Positions 18,909 to 28,382 are shown, counted from the stretch's first letter. The stretch: DNA of 64,000 nucleotides from Caulobacter sp. (GCA_030645575.1 JAUSMJ010000027.1:1-64000); one strand, 5' to 3'. The notes: generated by a model not told the origin, from the sequence alone. Program-made: numbers and translations.

Positions 18909-19241
18909 ATGACTGATATCGCCGTAACCCTGTCCGAACCCGCCGCCCGGCGGATCCGCGCCATCGGCGAGACCGAGGGCCGGCCGCTGATGCTGCGCGT
19001 GGCCGTCGATGGCGGCGGCTGCTCGGGCTTTCAGTACCGCTTCGACCTGGTCGAGGCCGCCGAGGACGAGGACCTGCGCATCGAGCGCGACGGCGCGGCG
19101 GCCCTGATCGACCCCGTATCCCTGGCCCTGCTGGGCGGCTCGGTCATCGACTTCGTCGATGAACTGGCCAGCGCCGAGTTCCGCGTGCGCAACCCCAACG
19201 CCAAATCCAGCTGCGGCTGCGGCGTCAGCTTCTCGATCTAA
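18909..19241 (+). CDS. erpA: Iron-sulfur cluster insertion protein (ErpA/IscA family)
   Basis: [13 protein letters not shown] ... [14 protein letters not shown] cysteine pattern. Confidence 0.93.
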   Translation: MTDIAVTLSEPAARRIRAIGETEGRPLMLRVAVDGGGCSGFQYRFDLVEAAEDEDLRIERDGAAALIDPVSLALLGGSVIDFVDELASAEFRVRNPNAKSSCGCGVSFSI

Positions 19242-19266
19242 TCACCCGGATCAGGGAGTTTCTGAC

Positions 19267-20217
19267 ATGCTGACGGCCCTGATCATCGCGGCGGCGCTCG
19301 CCGTCGGCCCGGTCGAGACCTTCCTTGAAATTCCCGGCGGGCCGGGCCCGCTCAAGGGCACGATGCTGGCCCCGGCCGACGGCGCGAAGGGACCGGTCGT
19401 GCTGATCCTCGCGGGCTCCGGCCCGACCGACCGGGACGGCAATAACCCGTTGGGCGTCCGGGGGCCAACCTATCGGCTGATCGCCGAGGGCCTGGCCGCG
19501 CGCGGGATCACCACCCTGCGGGTCGACAAGCGCGGCCTGTTCGCCAGCGGCCTGGCCGCCGCCGATCCGAACGCCGTCACGGTCATCGACCTGGCCGCCG
19601 ACGCGCACGGATGGGCCGCCAAACTCAAGGCCGACACCGGCGCGCCCTGCGTCTGGCTGCTGGGTCACAGCGAAGGCTCGCTGGTCGCCCTCATTGCCGC
19701 CCAGAATCCGAAGGACATCTGCGGCCTGATCCTCGTCGCCGCGCCGGGTCGACGGCTGAGCGACGTGCTGCGCGAGCAGCTGAAGGCTAATCCGGCCAAC
19801 GCCGCCCTGCTGCCCCAGGCACTGCCGGCCATCGATGCGCTGGAAGCGGGCAAGACCGTCGATACGACGGGCATGCACCCGGCCCTGCTCGGTCTGTTCC
19901 GGCCCAACATCCAGCAGTTCCTAATGGTCATGTTCCGGCAAGACCCGGCGAAGCTGGCGGCCGCCTACAAGGGGCCGATCCTGGTTCTGCAGGGCGACGC
20001 CGACCTCCAGGTTTCCGTCGCCGACGCCAACGCGCTCAAGGCCGCTCAACCGGCCGCGAAACTGGTCATCCTGCCGGGCGTGAACCATGTGATGCGGGCC
20101 GGCTCCCGCGACCGCGCGGCCACCCGCGCCAACTACGCCGACCCGTCCCTGCCGCTGGCCCCCGGGGTCGTGGACGCCGTCGCCGACTTCGTGGCGGCTC
20201 AGCCCGGCACGAACTGA
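19267..20217 (+). CDS. Alpha/beta hydrolase
   Basis: VVLILAGSGPTDRDGNNP; LLGHSEGSLVAL; catalytic His in PGVNHVM. Confidence 0.9.
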   Translation: MLTALIIAAALAVGPVETFLEIPGGPGPLKGTMLAPADGAKGPVVLILAGSGPTDRDGNNPLGVRGPTYRLIAEGLAARGITTLRVDKRGLFASGLAAADPNAVTVIDLAADAHGWAAKLKADTGAPCVWLLGHSEGSLVALIAAQNPKDICGLILVAAPGRRLSDVLREQLKANPANAALLPQALPAIDALEAGKTVDTTGMHPALLGLFRPNIQQFLMVMFRQDPAKLAAAYKGPILVLQGDADLQVSVADANALKAAQPAAKLVILPGVNHVMRAGSRDRAATRANYADPSLPLAPGVVDAVADFVAAQPGTN

Positions 20218-20537
20218 AGCACGGTCACCGTCGCCAAGCCCCAGACGAGCGGCGCGCTCATGACGCCCCAGGCGACGGGCTCCCGACCTCGCCGCCACAG
20301 CACCCAGGCGACGAACGGCGAGACGATGCACACGATCCAGAACCCGACCATCAGCAAAAATCCCATCCAGGCCAACGGGTTGAACAGGTTGCCTCGCGCA
20401 TCGAAGATCAGCGGCGAAAACAGCGCCCCGATAGCCCCCAACGGCATCAGCCCGACGCAGGCGGCCGTCGCCAGGACCAGCAGAATCAGCCGGGTCCGGC
20501 GGTCGATCACATCGTTGGTCTTGAGCCCTCTCGCCAT
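20199..20537 (-). CDS. Small membrane protein, 3' end overlapping the convergent hydrolase gene
   Basis: 112 aa multi-TM hydrophobic profile on the minus strand. Confidence 0.55.
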   Translation of the reverse strand: MARGLKTNDVIDRRTRLILLVLATAACVGLMPLGAIGALFSPLIFDARGNLFNPLAWMGFLLMVGFWIVCIVSPFVAWVLWRRGREPVAWGVMSAPLVWGLATVTVLQFVPG

Positions 20538-20573
20538 GGGCCCTAGCCTCGCCCGCCGCAGCCGGAGCCGTCA

Positions 20574-21353
20574 ATGCGCCTCGCCACCTGGAACGTGAAC
20601 TCGATCAACGCTCGCCTGGAAACTGTATTGGCCTGGTTCGAGGAGGCCTCGCCCGACGTCGCCGTGCTGCAGGAGATCAAGTGCGTCGATGAGAAATTCC
20701 CGGCCGAGGCCTTCGAGCGACTCGGCTACAACGTCGCGGTCCACGGCCAGAAGACCTACAACGGCGTGGCCATGCTGTCGAAGACGCCGCTGGAGGACGT
20801 CCGGCGCGGCCTGCCCGGCGACGACGGCGATGAACAGGCGCGTTACATCGAGGCGGTGGTGTCCGGCCCAACGCCCGTGCGCGTGGCCGGCATCTACCTG
20901 CCCAACGGCAATCCCGTCGGCACGGAGAAGTTCGCCTACAAGCTGGCCTGGATGGCGCGCCTGCGGGCCCACGCCATCGAGCTGCTGCGCTACGAGGAGC
21001 CGCTGGTCATCGCCGGCGACTACAACGTCATTCCCCGGCCCGAGGACGCCGACAAGCCGGAGGGCTGGCTGGGCGACGCCCTGTTCCAGCCAGAGAGCAA
21101 GGCCGCCTATCGTTCGCTGCAGAACCTCGGCCTGACCGACGCCTTCATGCAGATGGACGGCGGCGCGGGCGCCTACACCTTCTGGGACTACCAGGCCGGC
21201 GCCTGGCCCAGGAACCACGGCATCCGCATCGACCACGCCCTGCTCTCGCCCCAGGCCGCCGACCGGTTGACGGGCTTCGAGATCCATCGCGACGTGCGCG
21301 GGCGGGACAAACCGTCCGACCATGTGCCGGTGGTGGTGGAGCTGAGGCTGTGA
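20574..21353 (+). CDS. xthA: Exodeoxyribonuclease III
   Basis: MRLATWNVNSINARL; LQEIKC; IDHALLSPQ; DKPSDHVPVVVEL. Confidence 0.95.
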   Translation: MRLATWNVNSINARLETVLAWFEEASPDVAVLQEIKCVDEKFPAEAFERLGYNVAVHGQKTYNGVAMLSKTPLEDVRRGLPGDDGDEQARYIEAVVSGPTPVRVAGIYLPNGNPVGTEKFAYKLAWMARLRAHAIELLRYEEPLVIAGDYNVIPRPEDADKPEGWLGDALFQPESKAAYRSLQNLGLTDAFMQMDGGAGAYTFWDYQAGAWPRNHGIRIDHALLSPQAADRLTGFEIHRDVRGRDKPSDHVPVVVELRL

Positions 21354-21718
21354 TCAAGCTGACCTTCTGCCTGACCCGCCGCCCGGAATTCACGCGGGAG
21401 AGCTTCCAGGACTACTGGTTCAACACCCACGCCCCGCTGGTCGCCAGCGTGAAGGACGTGCTGCGCATCCGCCGCTATGTGCAGCTGCACAGCTTTCCAC
21501 TCGACGTCAGCGCCGACACCCGCGCCACGCGCGGCGGGCCGGAGGGCTACGATGGCGTCGCCGAACTGTGGTGGGACAGTTTCGAGGACATGGCCGGCAC
21601 GACCGGCGATCCGGCCGCGCGCGAGGCCAGCCGGCTGCTGCTGGAGGACGAGAAACGCTTTATCGACCTGACGAAGTCACCGCTCTGGTGGGGGCATGAG
21701 CGGATCATTATCGACTGA
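21350..21718 (+). CDS. EthD domain-containing protein (GTG start, GTGA overlap with xthA)
   Basis: IKLTFCLTRRPEFTRESFQDYWFNTHAPLV. Confidence 0.85.
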   Translation: MIKLTFCLTRRPEFTRESFQDYWFNTHAPLVASVKDVLRIRRYVQLHSFPLDVSADTRATRGGPEGYDGVAELWWDSFEDMAGTTGDPAAREASRLLLEDEKRFIDLTKSPLWWGHERIIID

Positions 21719-21724
21719 TCTTCC

Positions 21725-21747
21725 GTGAGCGTTTGCTCACATTTTTG
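21725..21747 (+). terminator. Hairpin GTGAGC-GTTT-GCTCAC + ATTTTTG (terminator and/or operator)
   Basis: Perfect 6-bp arms followed by a T-run, 7 nt after the EthD gene stop. Confidence 0.5.
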
Positions 21748-21805
21748 CTTGCGTGACCGTCGGCGGTCGATTAGTGAGTGATTGATCACATCTGGAGATG
21801 CCGCC

Positions 21806-21922
21806 ATGCGTTCGTTCACCTACCCCGAGTTCTGCGCCGCCCTGACCGCGGCCACCCGCCCGGCCCGGAGCGGCCGGGCCGCCGTGCGCAAGCCCGCGCC
21901 GCGCTCGCCGCGCAAGGGCTGA
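21806..21922 (+). CDS. Putative 38-aa basic small protein MRSFTYPEFCAALTAATRPARSGRAAVRKPAPRSPRKG
   Basis: ATG preceded by TGGAGATGCCGCC; not in the ORF track because of its length. Confidence 0.4.
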   Translation: MRSFTYPEFCAALTAATRPARSGRAAVRKPAPRSPRKG

Positions 21923-21953
21923 CGGCGCCGGGGATTCCAGCTAGCCTGCCCGC

Positions 21954-22634
21954 ATGACCGACATGGCGCGCCTGTTTCTGCTGCTGGGACTGGCCGGCAC
22001 AGCCGTGACCTTCCTGGGCAGTCTGGCCATCTGGTTCCTCGACGAGCCGCGCCGCATCCGCCGCGCCCTGCGCCGGGTGCTCGGCGGCGAGCCGGAGGCG
22101 ATGGTGCTGGCCAAGGGCCGCGGCCGGGGCGCGGGCTTCTCGTTCGGAACGGGCCTCGCCGCCGTGGCCTGGGACCGGGGCGACTGGTGCCTGGTCTACC
22201 GCATCGACGAACTGATCGGCGCCGAACTGGTCGTCGATGGCCAGGTCGCCGCCCGCGTCTATCGCGGCGAGCCGCGCCGGGCGCTGGACCAGCGGGTATC
22301 GTCCGCCGATCAGATCACCCTGCGGCTTATCTTCGACGACCCGCGCAATCCCGACTTCGACCTGGACCTATGGCTGCGCGGCGACGAGGCCCGGCGCGAC
22401 GACTGGTCGCCGCAGTTGGCGATCCAGGAGGCCAACAGCTGGCTGGCCCGCTGCGACGCCATCCTGCGCCGGCCTGTCGCGCCGAGACTCACGCCGGTCG
22501 TGGCGCCCCCGCCCCCGCCCCCGGCGGCGCCCCCGGCGGCGCCCGCCGAGCCCGTCGCCGACGATCCGCCCTGGGACGAGGAGATCGATGACGAGGACGA
22601 GGATGAGGACGACGAGCCGCTCCGCCTTCTATAA
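21954..22634 (+). CDS. Hypothetical protein: N-terminal TM, Pro-rich linker, acidic C-terminal tail
   Basis: LFLLLGLAGTAVTFLGSLAIWF; VVAPPPPPPAAPPAAPAEPVADDPPWDEEIDDEDEDEDDE. Confidence 0.75.
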   Translation: MTDMARLFLLLGLAGTAVTFLGSLAIWFLDEPRRIRRALRRVLGGEPEAMVLAKGRGRGAGFSFGTGLAAVAWDRGDWCLVYRIDELIGAELVVDGQVAARVYRGEPRRALDQRVSSADQITLRLIFDDPRNPDFDLDLWLRGDEARRDDWSPQLAIQEANSWLARCDAILRRPVAPRLTPVVAPPPPPPAAPPAAPAEPVADDPPWDEEIDDEDEDEDDEPLRLL

Positions 22635-22689
22635 TTGACAGTGTAAACCCATGGGCGCACGCTTCCCGCGCCACTCTGGGAGGATCGTC

Positions 22690-23376
22690 ATGACCGGCCT
22701 GATCGCCGCCGCCGCCTTCTTCGTCCTTCTGCATCTGCTGGTCTCGGGGACCGCCCTGCGCGGGGCTCTGGTCAGGTCCATCGGCGAGGGGGCCTATATG
22801 GGCCTGTTCTCCCTCGCCTCGATCGGCGGCCTGGTGTGGCTGGGCTGGGCCTACGCGCAGGTGAAGGGAACGGGGACGGTCTACTGGGACCTCGGCCCCG
22901 GCGCCCGGCACGGGGCCGTGGCCCTGATGCTGCTGGCCCTGCTGCTCGCCGTGCCCGGCCTGCTCACGCCGAACCCGACCAGCGTCAAGCAAGAGGGCGC
23001 GCTGGACAAGCCGGACGCGGTGAAGGGCATGCTGCGCATCACCCGCCATCCCTTCCTGTGGGGCGTGGCGATCTGGGCCCTCGCCCACCTGCTGGCCAAC
23101 GGCGACCTTCCAGCCGTGATCCTGTTCGGGTCGCTGCTGGTCCTGGCGGTGCTCGGCACGGCCAGCATCGACGCCAAGCGCAAGAAGGCCCTGGGGCCGA
23201 AGTGGGACGCCTTCGCCGCCCAGACCTCGGGCGCGCCGTTCGCCGCCATCCTCGGCGGAAAACAGAAGCTGGCGCTCGGCGAGATCGGCTGGTGGCGACT
23301 GCTGCTGGCCGTGGTCGTCTGGGCCGCCCTGCTCTGGGGCCATCCCTTCCTGTTCGGCGTCAGCCCGCTGGGCTGA
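22690..23376 (+). CDS. NnrU family membrane protein
   Basis: SGTALRGALVRSIGEGAYMGLFSLASIGGLVWLGWAY; RITRHPFLWGVAIWALAHLLANGD. Confidence 0.88.
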   Translation: MTGLIAAAAFFVLLHLLVSGTALRGALVRSIGEGAYMGLFSLASIGGLVWLGWAYAQVKGTGTVYWDLGPGARHGAVALMLLALLLAVPGLLTPNPTSVKQEGALDKPDAVKGMLRITRHPFLWGVAIWALAHLLANGDLPAVILFGSLLVLAVLGTASIDAKRKKALGPKWDAFAAQTSGAPFAAILGGKQKLALGEIGWWRLLLAVVVWAALLWGHPFLFGVSPLG

Positions 23377-23433
23377 GGCGAGGATTGATCCTGGTCATGG
23401 ACTCGCCGGGGGTCGCTCCGGCAGGCCTTGCGG

Positions 23434-23838
23434 ATGGCCAGAACAGACACCGTCGATCTCCCCCTGCCCTCGCCCTACGACCGTCTGGGCGGCGCGCCGG
23501 CCCTGCGCAGGCTGGTCGATGGCTTCTATGACGCCATGGACCAGGACCCGGCCGCGACCAGCATCCGCCGGATGCACCAGGCCGATCTGGGCCCGATCCG
23601 CGACAAGCTGTTCGACTGGCTGAGCGGCTGGTCCGGCGGGCCGCCACTCTACAACGCCCGGCCTGATCGCGCCTGCATCATGTCGGCCCACGCCCCCTAC
23701 GCCATCGGCCCGGCCGAGCGCGACCAGTGGATGGCCTGCATGCGCACGGCACTGGCGGGGCTGGAGATCGAGGGCGATGTGCGAGCGATGTTCGAGGCCG
23801 CCTTCAGCCGGCTGGCCGACGGCCTGAGAAACCGCTGA
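23434..23838 (+). CDS. Group II truncated hemoglobin
   Basis: YDRLGGAPALRRLVDGFYDAMDQDP...KLFDWLSGWSGGPPLYN...AHAPYAIGPAERDQWMACM. Confidence 0.9.
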   Translation: MARTDTVDLPLPSPYDRLGGAPALRRLVDGFYDAMDQDPAATSIRRMHQADLGPIRDKLFDWLSGWSGGPPLYNARPDRACIMSAHAPYAIGPAERDQWMACMRTALAGLEIEGDVRAMFEAAFSRLADGLRNR

Positions 23839-23887
23839 TTCCACCGAAGATTTGCTGCCAGCCCAACGAATGGCCTGAACGTCTTCT

Positions 23888-24044
23888 CCCTTCCTCCTCG
23901 ATGGAGGAAGGGCCGGGGATGGAGGTGTGGCTACGGTGCAGGGGGAAGGGCGCCATTGGGCGCCGGTGCCATCAGCGCCTCTCGCCAACCTTCAGCAGCC
24001 ACACCACCACCCAACCCTCCTCCATCGAGGAGGAGGGCTTTCCG
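23888..24044. repeat. Long compound dyad repeat (family S, copy 2) between globin and racemase genes
   Basis: CCTTCCTCC-TCGAT-GGAGGAAGG hairpin; GGTGTGGCT ... AGCCACACC inner stem; CCCTCCTCC-ATCGA-GGAGGAGGG hairpin. Confidence 0.65.
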
Positions 24045-24084
24045 GGATTTCATCGTCGTCCGTTGGCTGAGTTCAGCACCCCGA

Positions 24085-24777
24085 CTAGGCCAGCGCGAAC
24101 CCGATCGCCGCGCGGGCGTGGATCTCGGCCGTGTCGAACACCGGTAGCGCGGACTCCTCCGGCGTCGCCAGCAGGCCCAGCTCCGTGCAGCCGAAGATCA
24201 CCGCGTCGGCGCCCTGGTCACGCCTGGCCGTCGCGATCATCGCCAGCATGGCCGCCTTCGACTCCGGCAGGAATTTTCCGACCACCAGTTCGTCGAAGAT
24301 GATCCGGTGCAGATCGTCCCGCCCGGCCTTGTCCGGGATCACCGTTTCCACGCCCAGTCCGGACAGGTGATCGCGCAGGAACGGCATTTCCATGGTGTAG
24401 CGGGTGCCCAGCAGCAGCGGACGCCTGGCGCCGGCCGCCTTGAGGGCGTCGGCCGTGGCGTCGCCGATGTGGATCAGCGGCAGGGCCGTCGCCGCCCGGA
24501 CCTGGGCCGCCACGTTGTGCATGGTGTTGGCCCCGATCAGCAGGCAGTCGGCGCCGCCGGCCTCGACCTGCTTCGCGGCCGCCACCAGATGCGTCGCCAC
24601 CTCATCCCAGCGGCCCTGAGCCGCCGCGGCCTCGACCGGCGCGAAATCCACCGAAACGATGACCAGCTTCGCCGAATGCCGGCCGCCCAGCCGGTCGCGG
24701 ACCATGCGGTTGAGCTGCTGATAGTAGTAGGCGGTGCTCTCCCAGCTGACACCGCCGATCAGGCCGATGGTCTTCAT
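24085..24777 (-). CDS. Aspartate/glutamate racemase family protein
   Basis: MKTIGLIGGVSWESTAYYYQQLNRMV; LIGANTMHNVA; VIFGCTELGLL. Confidence 0.92.
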   Translation of the reverse strand: MKTIGLIGGVSWESTAYYYQQLNRMVRDRLGGRHSAKLVIVSVDFAPVEAAAAQGRWDEVATHLVAAAKQVEAGGADCLLIGANTMHNVAAQVRAATALPLIHIGDATADALKAAGARRPLLLGTRYTMEMPFLRDHLSGLGVETVIPDKAGRDDLHRIIFDELVVGKFLPESKAAMLAMIATARRDQGADAVIFGCTELGLLATPEESALPVFDTAEIHARAAIGFALA

Positions 24778-24779
24778 CG

Positions 24780-26510
24780 TCACAGGTCCGCGTAGATGTG
24801 GCGCTCGCCGGCGAAGCCTGGATGGGTCACGGCGCCGAGATGGGCCGGGCCGACCAGCTGGGCGAACTTCCATATCGCGCCGTTGCCATAGGCGGTCTCG
24901 CGCGGCTTCCATCCGGCCTTGCGTCGCGCGAGTTCCTCGCCGCTGACCTCGATGTCGATCGTGCCCTTGTGGGCGTCGATGTTGATGATGTCGCCGTCCT
25001 GGACGAGCGCGATCGGGCCGCCCAGCGCCGCTTCCGGACCGACGTGGCCGATGCACAGGCCGCGCGTGGCGCCGCTGAACCGGCCGTCGGTGATCAGGGC
25101 GATGTTGCTGACGCCCTGGCCGTAGAGCGCGGCGGTGGTCGATAGCATCTCGCGCATGCCGGGACCGCCGCGGGCGCCCTCGTAGCGGATGACCAGCACG
25201 TCGCCTTCCTTGTAGTCGCGGGCCTCGACGGCCGCGAAACAGGCGTCCTCCCCGTCGAACACCCGGGCCGGGCCACGGTGCACCTGGTGCGCCAGGCCGG
25301 CGACCTTCACGATGCAGCCGTCGGGGGCCAGGTTGCCCCACAGACCGACCACGCCGCCGGTGGGCGACAGCGAGTTGCTGACCGGGCGGATGACGTCCTG
25401 GTCCTCGCGCCAGACCACATCGGCGAGGTTCTCGGCCAGGGTCTTGCCCGTCACGGTCATGCAGTCGCCGTGCAGGTAGCCGCCGTCGAGCAGGGTCTTG
25501 AGCAGCATCGGCACGCCGCCGGCCTCGCCCATGTCCTTGGCCACGAACCGGCCGCCGGGCTTGAGGTCGGCGATATAGGGGGTCCGCGCGGCGATCTCGG
25601 CGAAGTCCTTGAGCGTGAAATCGACGCCGCACTCATGGGCCATGGCCGGCAGGTGCAGCCCGCCGTTGGTCGAGCCGCCCGTCGCGGCGACCACCACGGC
25701 GGCGTTCTCGAAGGCCTTGCGCGTGCAGATGTCGCGTGGACGAATGTTCTTTTCGATCAGCCGCATGACAGCTTCACCTGAAGCGATGGCGTAGGCGTCG
25801 CGGTTCTCGTAGGCGGCCGGCAGGGCGCTCGACAAAGGCAGGGCCAGGCCGATGGCCTCCGACACGCAGGCCATGGTGTTGGCGGTGAACTGGCCGCCGC
25901 AGGCGCCGTCGCCGGGGCAGGCGTGCTGCTCGACCTGGCAGAGGCGCTCCTCGGTGATCGTCCCGGCCGAGAACTGGCCGACGGCCTCGAACACGTCCTG
26001 GACCGTCAGGTCCTTGCCGTCGAGCCGGCCCGGCAGGATCGAACCGCCATAGAGGAACACGCTGGGCACGTTCAGGCGCAGCATGGCCATCATCATCCCG
26101 GGCAGGGACTTGTCGCAACCGGCCACCCCGACCAGGGCGTCATAGCCGTGGCCGCGCATGGTCAGCTCGACCGTGTCGGCGATGGCGTCGCGACTGACCA
26201 GCGAGCTGCGCATGCCCTCGTGGCCCATGGCGATGCCGTCGGTGACGGTGATGGTGCAGAACTCGCGCGGCGTGCCGCCGGCCTTCTTGACCCCGACGCT
26301 GACGGCCTCGGCCTGGCGCATCAGGGTGGTGTTGCAGGGCGCCGCCTGGTTCCAGCAGCTGGCCACGCCGACGAACGGCTGGGCGATCTCGCGCGTGCCC
26401 AGGCCCATGGCGTAGTAGTAGGACCGGTGCGGCGCGCGGGCCGGCCCCTCGGTCACATGCCGGCTGGGCAGCTTCGACTTGTCCCAGCTTCCGTCGGGCT
26501 TGCGGGCCAT
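24780..26510 (-). CDS. ilvD: Dihydroxy-acid dehydratase (IlvD/Edd family)
   Basis: GVASCWNQAAPCN, DGIAMGHEGMRSSLVSRD, GCDKSLPGMMMAM, TDGRFSGATRGLCIGHVGPEA. Confidence 0.92.
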   Translation of the reverse strand: MARKPDGSWDKSKLPSRHVTEGPARAPHRSYYYAMGLGTREIAQPFVGVASCWNQAAPCNTTLMRQAEAVSVGVKKAGGTPREFCTITVTDGIAMGHEGMRSSLVSRDAIADTVELTMRGHGYDALVGVAGCDKSLPGMMMAMLRLNVPSVFLYGGSILPGRLDGKDLTVQDVFEAVGQFSAGTITEERLCQVEQHACPGDGACGGQFTANTMACVSEAIGLALPLSSALPAAYENRDAYAIASGEAVMRLIEKNIRPRDICTRKAFENAAVVVAATGGSTNGGLHLPAMAHECGVDFTLKDFAEIAARTPYIADLKPGGRFVAKDMGEAGGVPMLLKTLLDGGYLHGDCMTVTGKTLAENLADVVWREDQDVIRPVSNSLSPTGGVVGLWGNLAPDGCIVKVAGLAHQVHRGPARVFDGEDACFAAVEARDYKEGDVLVIRYEGARGGPGMREMLSTTAALYGQGVSNIALITDGRFSGATRGLCIGHVGPEAALGGPIALVQDGDIINIDAHKGTIDIEVSGEELARRKAGWKPRETAYGNGAIWKFAQLVGPAHLGAVTHPGFAGERHIYADL

Positions 26511-26662
26511 GGCGTGTACTCCTGAATGTCGCGGCCCGGGGTTACCGCAGGGCGGCTCGGGGCGGAAGGGCCGCGGGGGCGGATTTTATTGGCGCCAGGC
26601 CGTGAGGCGTCGAATTCATTGCGCCGGCGCCTCTTCCGCCGCCGTTTCGCGGAAAAATCCAC

Positions 26663-27778
26663 TCACGTCAGGAACACCTCGGCGAGGCGTTGGGCCGGAG
26701 CCACCGGATCGACATCGACATGACCCAGATTGGTCAGGATCGCGACGGCGATGGAGTCGTCGGGCAGCAGCAAAACGACGGACCGACCGCCGGCGATGCT
26801 GCCGGAATGCGAGCCTCGCCGCCGGCCCTGTCCGTCGCGGTCGATCTGCCAACCGACCCCGAACGGCCCGCCCGCGCCCGACCGGAGCGGATTGCCAGCG
26901 AACATCTGTGTCATCGCCGCCTCGCCCAGATAGCCGGGCCGGGACAGGCCCCCGGCGAACCGCGCCACGTCCGGCGCGGCGCCCAGCAGGCCGCCGGCGG
27001 GCCATTTGTAGGCCGGGTTGATCGGTGGACAGCGGACGATGTCCTGCAGGGCCGGATAGACCGGCTGATAGTCGCTGACCCGTTCCGGCGCGGGCGGGCC
27101 GCTCACCTCCGGCGCGACGCTGCCCAGCGCCAGCGGGCCGGTGACCTCCTCGTCGAGAATCCGCGGGAACGGCTTGCCGGTGGCGGCCTCGAGGACGGCT
27201 CCGATCAGCACGTAGCCGAACGACGAATAGTGGACCGCCTCGCCGGGCGGGGCGAGCAACGGGTCGTGGATGAAGATGGCCAGCCTGTCGTCGGTGGTGG
27301 CGTAGACCCGCGCGTCGATCGGCCCGCCCGGCGCGGCCGGGTCGAAGTCGCGCGGGATGTAGTGGCGGATGCCGGCCTGATGGCTGACCAGCTGGCGCAG
27401 GGTGGTCTGGAGATGGATGGCGGGCAGGCCGGGCCTGTAGTGGCCGATCGGCGCGTCGAGATCGACCACGCCGCGCTCGACCAGCCGCATCACCGCCGCC
27501 GCCGTCAGCACCTTGGAGACGCTGGCCAGGCGGAAACGATCCCGCGGCGTGGCCGGCGTCCGCGTCTCGAGATCAGCCATGCCGAAGGCCTCGGCCCAGA
27601 CCAGGCCGCCCTGATGCCAGACCGCCGCCGAGGCCGCCGGGAACGGCGCCTTGCCCATCAGGTCGTGGATCACCGCGCGCGCCTTGCCGACCGCGTCCTC
27701 GCGCGCCCAGGCCAGGCCCGGGCCAGCGGCGGCCAGGACCGCGGGCGCGGCCAGCAGGGATCGTCGGGAAAATTTCAA
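26663..27778 (-). CDS. Serine hydrolase (beta-lactamase family), TTG start with exported N-terminus
   Basis: LKFSRRSLLAAPAVLAAAGPGLAWA signal; RLASVSKVLTAAAVMRLVE (SxxK); YSSFGYVLIG. Confidence 0.85.
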   Translation of the reverse strand: MKFSRRSLLAAPAVLAAAGPGLAWAREDAVGKARAVIHDLMGKAPFPAASAAVWHQGGLVWAEAFGMADLETRTPATPRDRFRLASVSKVLTAAAVMRLVERGVVDLDAPIGHYRPGLPAIHLQTTLRQLVSHQAGIRHYIPRDFDPAAPGGPIDARVYATTDDRLAIFIHDPLLAPPGEAVHYSSFGYVLIGAVLEAATGKPFPRILDEEVTGPLALGSVAPEVSGPPAPERVSDYQPVYPALQDIVRCPPINPAYKWPAGGLLGAAPDVARFAGGLSRPGYLGEAAMTQMFAGNPLRSGAGGPFGVGWQIDRDGQGRRRGSHSGSIAGGRSVVLLLPDDSIAVAILTNLGHVDVDPVAPAQRLAEVFLT

Positions 27779-28257
27779 GCCTTCAGCGCGGCCTCGACCG
27801 CGGCCTTCAGTTCGGCGTCCTCCGGCGGGGTGCGCGGGCCGAACACGTTGATCAACGAGCCGTCCTTGCCGACCAGCAGCTTGTGGAAGTTCCACACCGG
27901 CTCGGCCGGTTCGCCGACCTGTTCGACGGCCCATTTGTAGAACGGGTGGGCGTCGTCACCCTTCACATCGACCTTGGCGGTCATCGGGAAGTCGATGCCG
28001 AAGGTGGTGCGGCAGAACTCGGCGATCTCCTCGTTGGTCCCCGGCTCCTGGCCCATGAACTGGTTGCTCGGCACGCCGAGCACGACCAGGCCCTGATTGC
28101 GGTAGTCCCGATAGAGCTGCTCCAGCCCATCGTACTGCGGGGTCAGGCCACAGGCGCTGGCCACGTTGACCACCAGCACCACCTTGTCCCTGAAGGTCGT
28201 CATCGGCAGGGCCGAGCCGTCGATGGCGGTGAAGGCGTAGTCGTAGGCGGTGGTCAT
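27775..28257 (-). CDS. Glutathione peroxidase family protein (Cys type)
   Basis: VLVVNVASACGLTPQYDGLEQLY; GVPSNQFMGQEPGTNEEI; WNFHKLLVGKDG. Confidence 0.95.
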   Translation of the reverse strand: MTTAYDYAFTAIDGSALPMTTFRDKVVLVVNVASACGLTPQYDGLEQLYRDYRNQGLVVLGVPSNQFMGQEPGTNEEIAEFCRTTFGIDFPMTAKVDVKGDDAHPFYKWAVEQVGEPAEPVWNFHKLLVGKDGSLINVFGPRTPPEDAELKAAVEAALKA

Positions 28258-28333
28258 GCGAGGGGCTCCGGAAGCTCCGGACAACTATACCTGCGACCCG
28301 CGCGATCACGAAGACCAACGCCCCACCCCCTCC

Positions 28334-28382
28334 TCCCCGCTCATCCTCGCGGAAGCGAGGACCCAGGTTTACGGCCGGTGCA
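28334..28382 (+). repeat. Left arm (A) of a perfect 49-bp inverted repeat
   Basis: TCCCCGCTCATCCTCGCGGAAGCGAGGACCCAGGTTTACGGCCGGTGCA. Confidence 0.95.
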
